Source: Deltaproteobacteria bacterium
GTDB taxonomy: Bacteria > Desulfobacterota_B > Binatia > Binatales > Binataceae
Direction of reading: 5' to 3'
DNA length: 15,173 nt
Assembly (NCBI GenBank): GCA_021827465.1
Contig: JAKAVX010000013.1
Span: 1 to 15,173, forward strand
Part shown: positions 1 through 6,200 of the stretch, one piece after another
Numbering within the stretch: the stretch's first letter is position 1
How the letters are laid out: the number at the start of each line of letters is the position of its first letter
The notes under the pieces: model-generated
Told to the model about the DNA's origin: nothing
The model's database searches: none
What the model saw: the letters and a program-made list of their open reading frames with translations, nothing else
Program-made: the position numbers and the translations under genes

Positions 1-329
1 ACATTCGGTTCCTGGCCTACAACACGCGCTTTCTTGTCCCGAGCTGGGTTCAGGTGCCGCATCTGGCCTCGCATCTGCTCTCGAGGATGACGCGGATGCT
101 GCCTGGGGAGTGGGAGAAGGTGTACGGCCATCCGGTGTATTTTGCCGAGACGTTTGTCGATACCACGCGGCATCGGGGCACCTGCTACCGGGCGGCGAAC
201 TGGCAGTTTCTCGGGCGCACCCAGGGACGAGGCAAGGACGATCTGACGCACCGGCCGAACCGCACGGTGAAGGACGTGCTGGGACTGGCGCTGGTGGAGG
301 ACTATCGCCAGCGGCTGCACTCGGCATGA
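1..329 (+). CDS. DUF4338 (DruA-like) protein, 3' part, cut by the left edge of the window
   Basis: The reading frame is already open at base 3 and ends at TGA 327-329, giving about 108 residues of a C-terminal part; the true start is outside the window. The visible protein carries the DUF4338 signature: a VPHLASHLL segment, then ETFVDTTRHRGTCYRAAN and a LGRTQGRG stretch. DUF4338 is the family of Druantia protein DruA, but members also commonly sit directly upstream of IS66-type tnpC genes as transposon passengers. That is the arrangement here, because the stop overlaps the start of the transposase by ATGA (326-329). I therefore read it as an IS66-element accessory gene and not as part of a Druantia operon. 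Its biochemical function in transposition is not established. A GTG at 54 could be called as a start, but homology to the family continues upstream of it, so it is not the real one. Confidence 0.8.
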   Translation, partial: IRFLAYNTRFLVPSWVQVPHLASHLLSRMTRMLPGEWEKVYGHPVYFAETFVDTTRHRGTCYRAANWQFLGRTQGRGKDDLTHRPNRTVKDVLGLALVEDYRQRLHSA

Positions 330-2017
330 GTCGCAAGGGTCGCAAGCCACACCGGCATGCCCCGATGGGCAAGCCGCCCGCGATGGAGGTGAACCTGGAG
401 GAGCTCGCGGGCGTGCTCGAGCGCGCCAAGGGAGCCTTGAGTGCCGATGATCACGCGAAGCTGACGAGGGCAATGGCCGCGCTTGCCTCGACGACGCAGA
501 TCGTGGCCGAGCTGATCGCGCAGCTGCAAGGGAAGAAGACCTCCCTTGAGCGGCTGCGCCGGATGCTCTTTGGAGCGCCGACGGAAAAGACCGATGAGGT
601 GCTGGGCGAGGAACGCCCCGGTGCGGGTCGGCCGGATGGAGCCGGGAGCGCACCGGAGGATGGCGCACCCGCCCGCAAGAAGGCCCCTGGCCACGGGCGC
701 ACCGCGGCGAGCGCCTACTCTGGGGCCGAACACATCCGGGTTGCGCACGCGGATCTGTCCCGGGGCGATGCCTGCCCCGAGTGTCCCCATGGCAAGGTCT
801 ATCCGCTCGAACCCCCGGCGGTATTGGTGCGCATCACGGGGATGGCGCCGCTTGGGGCGCGGGTATACGCCTGTGATCGGCTGCGCTGCAATCTATGCGG
901 GCAGGTTTACACCGCCGCCGCGCCTGCCGGGGTGGGGAACGAGAAGTACGATGCGAGCGCCACCGCCATGGTGGGGATGCTGCGCTATGGCGCCGGGCTG
1001 CCGTTCAATCGCATCGAACAGCTGCAGAAAGCGATGCGAGTGCCACTACCGGCGGCCACGCAGTGGGATCTGGTCAGAGGTGCCCTCCCGCAGCTGCTGC
1101 CCGCACACGAGCAGCTGATCGAGCAGGCCGCCCAAGGCACCGTGGTGCACAACGACGATACGGCCATGAAGCTGCTCGAGCTGACCGCCGAGCAGCGCGC
1201 GGCGGCGCTCGGGGAGGATGCCAAGGGGCGCACCGGGGTGTTCACCTCCGGGATCGTCTCGATCGGCGAGGGACGCAAGATTGCGCTGTTTTTCACCGGC
1301 GCGCGTCATGCCGGAGAGAACCTCGCCGAAGTGCTCAAGCGGCGTGCCGCGCAGTTGCCCATCCCGATCCAGATGTGCGACGGCTCATCGAGCAATACGG
1401 CAGGGGACTTCGAGACGCTACTCTCGAAATGCAACGCGCATGGCCGGCGCAAGTTCGTCGAGCTCGCCGAGCTGTTTCCTGAGCAGGTGCGTTTCGTGCT
1501 CGAGACGCTGCGGGAAGTCTACAAGAGCGATGCCGAGGCCCGTACTCGAGAGCTCAGCCCCGCAGAACGGCTGCGACTGCACCAGCGTGAGAGCGCCCCG
1601 CGCATGGCGGCGTTGAAGGAATGGATGGACCGCCAGCTCACCGAACGGCTGATCGAACCGAACTCCCAGCTCGGGGAGGCGATCCGCTATCTGCAAAACC
1701 ACTGGGAGGGTTTGACACTGTTCCTGCGGGTGGAAAACGTACCACTGACGAATAACATCACGGAAAGAGCCCTGAAGCGGGCCATCCTACACCGTAAAAA
1801 CTCGTTGTTCTACAAGACGCTCAACGGCGCAAAGGCCGGCGATGTCTTCATGAGTTTGATTTACACCGCAGAGCTGAGCGGGGTCAATCCGTTCGAATAC
1901 CTCACCGCCCTGCTGCGCCACCGGCTCGAGCTCGCCGAGCGCCCGGGCGAGTGGATGCCCTGGAACTTCCACTCGACGCTCGCTCGCCTGCGGGCGGGCC
2001 CGGACCCGCCCGCATAG
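326..2017 (+). CDS. tnpC: IS66-family DDE transposase (TnpC)
   Basis: This 563-residue transposase cuts and joins the element's DNA ends. The ATG at 326 is chosen because it overlaps the upstream DUF4338 stop (ATGA), the usual coupling in these elements; the frame is open to about base 110, but that extension only shadows the DUF4338 gene. Domains in order: an N-terminal helical/leucine-rich region (about residues 20-80, ending LERLRRMLFGAPTEKT, typical of IS66), a zinc-finger domain with Cys pairs 150/153 and 188/191, then the DDE core. Likely catalytic residues are Asp277 in HNDDT, Asp352 in MCDGSSSN and Glu480 in NNITERALK, followed by the conserved RKNSLFYKT stretch. The C-terminal domain (about 508-550, including LIYTAELSGVNPFEYL) is also typical. 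All catalytic residues are present and there is no frameshift, so the protein looks intact. The subgroup with a CDxxSxN second-aspartate motif is the one paired with DUF4338. Confidence 0.95.
   Translation: MSRKGRKPHRHAPMGKPPAMEVNLEELAGVLERAKGALSADDHAKLTRAMAALASTTQIVAELIAQLQGKKTSLERLRRMLFGAPTEKTDEVLGEERPGAGRPDGAGSAPEDGAPARKKAPGHGRTAASAYSGAEHIRVAHADLSRGDACPECPHGKVYPLEPPAVLVRITGMAPLGARVYACDRLRCNLCGQVYTAAAPAGVGNEKYDASATAMVGMLRYGAGLPFNRIEQLQKAMRVPLPAATQWDLVRGALPQLLPAHEQLIEQAAQGTVVHNDDTAMKLLELTAEQRAAALGEDAKGRTGVFTSGIVSIGEGRKIALFFTGARHAGENLAEVLKRRAAQLPIPIQMCDGSSSNTAGDFETLLSKCNAHGRRKFVELAELFPEQVRFVLETLREVYKSDAEARTRELSPAERLRLHQRESAPRMAALKEWMDRQLTERLIEPNSQLGEAIRYLQNHWEGLTLFLRVENVPLTNNITERALKRAILHRKNSLFYKTLNGAKAGDVFMSLIYTAELSGVNPFEYLTALLRHRLELAERPGEWMPWNFHSTLARLRAGPDPPA
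1989..2014. terminator. GC-rich hairpin at the end of tnpC, between convergent genes
   Basis: A perfect 10-bp inverted repeat (TGCGGGCGGG at 1989-1998 and CCCGCCCGCA at 2005-2014) with a 6-base loop lies in the last codons of tnpC, directly before its TAG at 2015-2017. It sits at the meeting point of tnpC (+) and tnpB (-, stop at 2040). There is no T-run on either strand, so it is not a classic intrinsic terminator. It could still act as a bidirectional transcript-end or mRNA 3' stability structure. Confidence 0.4.
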
Positions 2018-2039
2018 GGATCGGGTCCGAGCTTTCCAG

Positions 2040-2420
2040 TCAGGAGGGTCTCGCTGCGGGCGGCTCGAGGGCAACCCGCCGCCACATCGGGGCCGCCTGG
2101 GCCACGGACGGGTTACCACCCCAGATCAGGGCGGTAAACTCGTGCGCCGCAAGGCTGCGGCTCACCGCATCGGTTGCTGTGGGCCAGTGCCGGAATCGCC
2201 CGGCTGACATACGCTTTTGCGCCAACCAGAAGCCTTGCCCATCATAGAGCAAAATTTTTATAGCCTTCGCCGAACGGGAACGAAACACAAACACCGTACC
2301 ATCCATGGGGTCAACTGAAAGCACACCACGGCACAGCTGACTGAGTCCATCAATCCCACGGCGAAAGTCGACAGGATCAATCGCCACGAGCACACGCATC
2401 TGCGGTGTGATCTGGATCAC
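2040..2420 (-). CDS. tnpB: IS66-family accessory protein TnpB
   Basis: This 126-residue protein has the IS66 Orf2/TnpB signature: an N-terminal ITPQMRVLVAIDPVDFRRG, then VFVFRSRS, then IKILLYDGQGFWLAQKRM and GRFRHWP. TnpB is required for transposition of classical IS66 elements, but its biochemical role is unknown. I place the start at GTG 2420-2418, which overlaps the TGA of the upstream tnpA-like gene (GTGA, bases 2417-2420) and gives the usual short N-terminus; a GTG at 2447 would add nine residues with no family support. A purine-rich stretch lies about 12-17 bases upstream. It is encoded opposite to tnpC and converges with it, whereas classical IS66 elements carry tnpA, tnpB and tnpC in one direction. 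The C-terminal end after the GRFRHWP region is longer and less conserved than usual. Confidence 0.85.
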   Translation of the reverse strand: MIQITPQMRVLVAIDPVDFRRGIDGLSQLCRGVLSVDPMDGTVFVFRSRSAKAIKILLYDGQGFWLAQKRMSAGRFRHWPTATDAVSRSLAAHEFTALIWGGNPSVAQAAPMWRRVALEPPAARPS

Positions 2421-2848
2421 GACTGCGACCCCCAGCCTGCACGACACAACTCTAGCACCACTTCCTTCGCCGCCCCGGGGGACATCTCGAGCTCAAGGCA
2501 CTCTCCGGCAGGTCCGGCAAGACGCACACGGCACATCTGTCCTACCGAAGGCAAAGCGCTGGGCAGCTCCAGAAACTTTACCGCTCCACCGCGTGCAGGC
2601 AAGGGCTTCACTGTCCGGCCGGCCGATGCCGCCACTGGACCAGCGCCGCTCGTACGCTTGAGCTTGTTGTACTCTAACCCCAATGCCCGGGCGGTCCGAT
2701 GCACCCCGTGACGCCGTGCCAGGCGCCCCGCCTCACTCCACGCCCATCCCGGTAGCGCCTTGCCGGGACTGCTGCCTCGGCGAAACTCATCCAGCCGTCG
2801 CCGCAGTCGAATCAAATCCCGCGCCTGCTCGTTCTCGGTTCTGTTCAT
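2417..2848 (-). CDS. tnpA: IS66-family accessory protein TnpA-like, helix-turn-helix
   Basis: This 143-residue basic protein has a predicted helix-turn-helix around residues 30-60 (AGRLARRHGVHRTARALGL, then EYNKLKR), the form seen in IS66 TnpA-type proteins that are thought to bind the element's ends. The C-terminal half (FLELPSALP, then ECLELEMSPG) resembles the conserved tail of the same family. The ATG at 2848-2846 is preferred over a TTG at 2860 because GGAG (complement of 2855-2858) sits 6-7 bases before it. It overlaps tnpB by GTGA, so the two are translationally coupled. Its 5' end marks the right side of the mobile element. The family call is good; the role as an end-binding protein is inferred from relatives. 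Confidence 0.75.
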   Translation of the reverse strand: MNRTENEQARDLIRLRRRLDEFRRGSSPGKALPGWAWSEAGRLARRHGVHRTARALGLEYNKLKRTSGAGPVAASAGRTVKPLPARGGAVKFLELPSALPSVGQMCRVRLAGPAGECLELEMSPGAAKEVVLELCRAGWGSQS

Positions 2849-2854
2849 GCGTCG

Positions 2855-2858
2855 CTCC
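2855..2858 (-). promoter_or_regulatory. Ribosome binding site of the tnpA-like gene
   Basis: On the - strand GGAG lies 6-7 bases before the ATG at 2848. It decides between that ATG and the TTG at 2860, which it overlaps closely and so cannot serve. Confidence 0.6.
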
Positions 2859-2861
2859 AAC

Positions 2862-2876
2862 CGCCCGAAATGGGCG
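2862..2876. other. Short hairpin near the right end of the IS66 element
   Basis: CGCCC (2862-2866) and GGGCG (2872-2876) form a 5-bp inverted repeat with a 5-base loop, just upstream of the tnpA-like gene's ribosome binding site. It could be part of the element's terminal or regulatory structure. I found no recognisable IS66 terminal sequence of the GTAA...TTAC type nearby, so the exact right end is not fixed; it should lie between about 2850 and 2920. Confidence 0.3.
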
Positions 2877-2891
2877 TCGTCACAACGCTAG

Positions 2892-3245
2892 CAACCTCCC
2901 GCATCGCCAGTCACGCATCCTTGCCGGAAGGACACGAAAGAAGTCGAGCGCGCGATGCAGGAGACGACTTTGCAGAAGCTCGAACGCGAGCGCGAGAAGC
3001 TGCTGGCGGAGATGCGGCAGGGTGCCCTGTTTCCCGAGCTCGTTCGCGAGAGGGAGCAGGAGCTGCGCGATCTCGAGGAAGAGCTTCGCCGTCGGCGGCA
3101 CCACTATCAAGAGCTCCTCGAGCAGCTCCAGCTCGAGCAGGGCCGGGTCGTGGAGAGGCTCCTGCCCAAGCGGTACACGCTTCGAGGCCGGGTCCAGATC
3201 TTCCCCGTGGCGGTCGAGGTTCGACTGCGTGAGGCACGGCCATGA
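2892..3245 (+). pseudogene. 3' remnant of a large helicase gene (probably SNF2/DEAD type), cut by the IS66 element
   Basis: The frame is open from 2892 (after TAG 2889-2891) to TGA 3243-3245. From the first ATG (2955) it gives 96 residues, but the charged, coil-like sequence continues in frame upstream (RKDTKEVERA precedes that ATG) and no good ribosome binding site precedes 2955. The protein is a heptad-like coiled coil rich in Glu, Arg and Leu, ending in a conserved-looking tail, LLPKRYTLRGRVQIFPVAVE. This tail resembles the extreme C-terminus of roughly 1000-residue SNF2/DEAD helicases found upstream of Eco57I-like methyltransferases in DISARM-like loci (recalled, not searched). No helicase motif remains. 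The missing part is probably left of the IS66 element, outside the window. Alternatively it is a genuine small coiled-coil gene. Its stop overlaps the methyltransferase start (ATGA, 3242-3245). Confidence 0.55.
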
Positions 3246-6200
3246 TGCTGGGGAATGGCCCCGATGCCCCAATCTGGTGGGCCTCGCTCAAGCACGGAGG
3301 CATGCTCATCGCGCCGGCGCGCCTGGTCGAGCACTTCGCTCTGGACTGCCCGCCGCTCGCACGCCACTTAGCGGATCGCCTCCGCCGAGACTTGCTTCGC
3401 GTCCGGACCACCGACGGCGAGCATCTGGCGGCTCTTCTGGACACCGTGTTGGAGGACGTTCTCGGACTTGATCGTGCGCGCTGGGCGAAGGGCAACGAGG
3501 TCGACACGCGCTGGTCTCATAAAGCGCTGACCGCGGAGATCGTCAAGCCGCGGCGAGTCTGGCACGCGACCGACGAAGTGGTCCTGCCAGTCTTCGTAGC
3601 CGATGGTTCAGCTTCTGGCGACCGCTATGCAGACGAAGGTCGGCTTGGAATCGGCCGCGGCCGTCGACCCGTCTCGCGTGTCGTGGAGTGGCTCCGTCGG
3701 TCCGGGGAGAAGGTCGCGCTACTCACGAACGGGCGCCAGTGGCGGCTGATCCACGCGGGCGCGGATTACGATGCCTGGTGCGAGTGGGACACCGATCTAT
3801 GGTTTGAAGAAGGCGTCCCGGGGCCGCAAGTCACGGCGCTCCGGATTCTGCTCGGCGAGGCCGCACTCCGGCCTCCCAAACCGAGGGAACCGCCGCTGCT
3901 CATTGCCGCCATCCTCGCGTCCAGGCGTGGGCAGGCCGAGCTCTCGGCTGCCTTGGGGGAACGTGTTCGGCTTGCGGTCGAGATCCTCATCCGCGAGTCG
4001 GCACCCGCTCTGGCCACCGTTGACGGCGACGGACCGGGGAAGGTCTCACGCCGCGACCTGTACATCGCCGCAACCCGCATGGTGATGCGCTGTGTGGTCG
4101 TGCTCTTCGCAGAGGCGCGCGACCTATTGCCGCGCGACAACGCGATCTACAACGAGTGCTACGGCGTTCAGGGGCTCCGCGAACAGCTCGCACGGCTCGC
4201 CGGTGGGCGCGCCGAACGGCTTCGTCACTCGCACAGCGGCTGGCCGCGGCTCCTCGCGCTCTTTCGCTTGATCCATCAGGGCTCGCCGCACGAGGCGCTT
4301 CCCATTCCGCGGTACGGTGGCGGCCTCTTCGCGGCCGGCGACCGCACCTCGAAGGATGGGGTACTTCGTGCGCTTGCCGCGTTCGAGGACCCCAGCAACG
4401 CGCCGAGCGACGCGGCGATTCACGAGATCCTCGAGTTCCTCTGCGTCAGCAAGGTGAAGGTGCGCCAGGGGCGATCCAGCAAGTGGGTTGCTGCGCCCGT
4501 TGACTTCTCGGACCTGTCCTCCGAGTACATCGGCATCCTCTACGAGGGTCTCCTCGACTTCGAGCTACATCGCGCGCCTGACCACGACGCCATCGTCTTC
4601 CTTCGACTGGGCGACGAGCCCGCGTTGCCGCTCTCCCGTCTCGAAGAGGAGATGGCGCCGAAGAGGCTCGCAGATCTCATGGGCAAGCTGAAGAAGAGCA
4701 CGAAGAAGCTGGCCGCCGCGGAGGGCGAGAGTGACGAGGATGAAGCCCAGGGCGAGGAAGACGACGACACGGCCAGCGCGGAGGAGGAGCTGGCAGAGGA
4801 AGTGCAGCCCGAAGCACCGACGGAAGAGGAGCCTGCCGACGCCGCGTTTCGAGAGGAGTCAGGCTTCGACATCGTGCGTGAGGTCCGCGAGCGCGCGGAG
4901 ATCTGGGCCCAGAAGGCAGTCACGGAGGCGAAGCTCGTTCCGTATCCCCGCCACGACACGGACGCAGCGGTGCGCGACCGGCGGGCCGAGGAGGTCAAGC
5001 GCCGGGGTCGCGCGCTGTACCGACTCGTCTTGCCCGGCCAGTGGTATCTCGTGCGGTGGGGCGGCACGCGCAAGGGCGCTGGAACCTTCTACACGAGGCC
5101 GCAGCTTGCCGTCCCGACGGCACGCCGCACGCTACAGCCTCTCTGCTACGAAGCTGCTGATCAGGCGAAGGATGAGGGGACCGGACTCATCACTGTCACC
5201 AAGTGGATTCCGCGTCGGCCGGAAGAGATCCTGGCGCTCAAGATCTGTGACCCGTCAATGGGTTCCGGGTCCTTCCTCGTCGCCGCCCTGCGCTATCTGA
5301 CCGACGCCCTCGTCGAGAGTCTTCACTTCCACAGACGGCTTCACGCGAAGCCCGACGGTGCGATCTGCAAGCTCGCTGACGGACTTCCTCTCGACCATCC
5401 GTCCCAGGAAACACTGCCGGTCCCTCCCGACCATCCAGAGTTCGACGACCGCCTCGCCGCGAGGCTCAAGCGCCACGTGGTCGAGCGCTGCATCTACGGC
5501 GTCGACATCGATCCCCTCGCTGTCGAGCTCGCGCGTATGGCCCTCTGGGTCGAAACTATGGATCGGCAGCTGCCCTTTGGGTTCCTCGACCATAAACTGC
5601 GTTGCGGAAACGCGCTGGTCGGCTGTTGGTTCGATCGCTTCCAGGACTATCCGGTTATGGCGGTCGAGCGGGACGATGCCGGCGACAAGAACCACACGTG
5701 GGTGACCGGAAGTTCCGCCGACGAGAAGGCCGTGTGGACGAAGCGTTGGAAGGAAGCCAAGAACGACGTCGTCAAGCCAGAGGCGCGTGCTTGGATCAGT
5801 GCGCGCCGAGAGGATGCGTTCCCGTTCATGCGCGCTGGATACTCAGCGACGCGCCTTCACGATGAGGGACTCGCCGTCTTCCGTGAACTACACGAGTTGC
5901 CTGTACACGAGGTGGATCGCCGCGAAGATCTTTATCGCGATAAGATCGCCAACAATCCCGCTCTCGGGCGCCTGCGGGAGGCGTTTGATACGTGGTGCGC
6001 CATATGGTTCTGGCCGGGGGACAACCTGGACCTGATCCCGAGCCCCCGGACTTTCCACGATCCGCCCAAGGCTGTTCGCGCGATCGTCGCGCGTCTGCGA
6101 GACGAACTCCTGTTCTTCCACTGGGAGATCGAGTTCCCGGACGTCTTCACCGGCCCCGGATCTGGGTTCGACGCCGTCATCGGCAACCCGCCCTGGGAGA

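Noticed and set aside
1..329. Calling the DUF4338 gene part of a Druantia system
   Set aside because: It overlaps the IS66 tnpC start and belongs to the mobile element. No DruB, DruC or DruD-like gene is present.
2850..2960. Searching for a classic IS66 terminal repeat and an 8-bp target duplication at the right end
   Set aside because: No GTAA/TTAC-type terminus could be recognised, and the left end is outside the window, so neither the repeat nor the duplication can be confirmed.
2683..3471. A 262-codon + strand open frame across the IS66-helicase boundary
   Set aside because: It spans the tnpA-like gene (antisense), the helicase remnant and the methyltransferase start in other frames. 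Its Ser/Arg-rich composition has no family resemblance.
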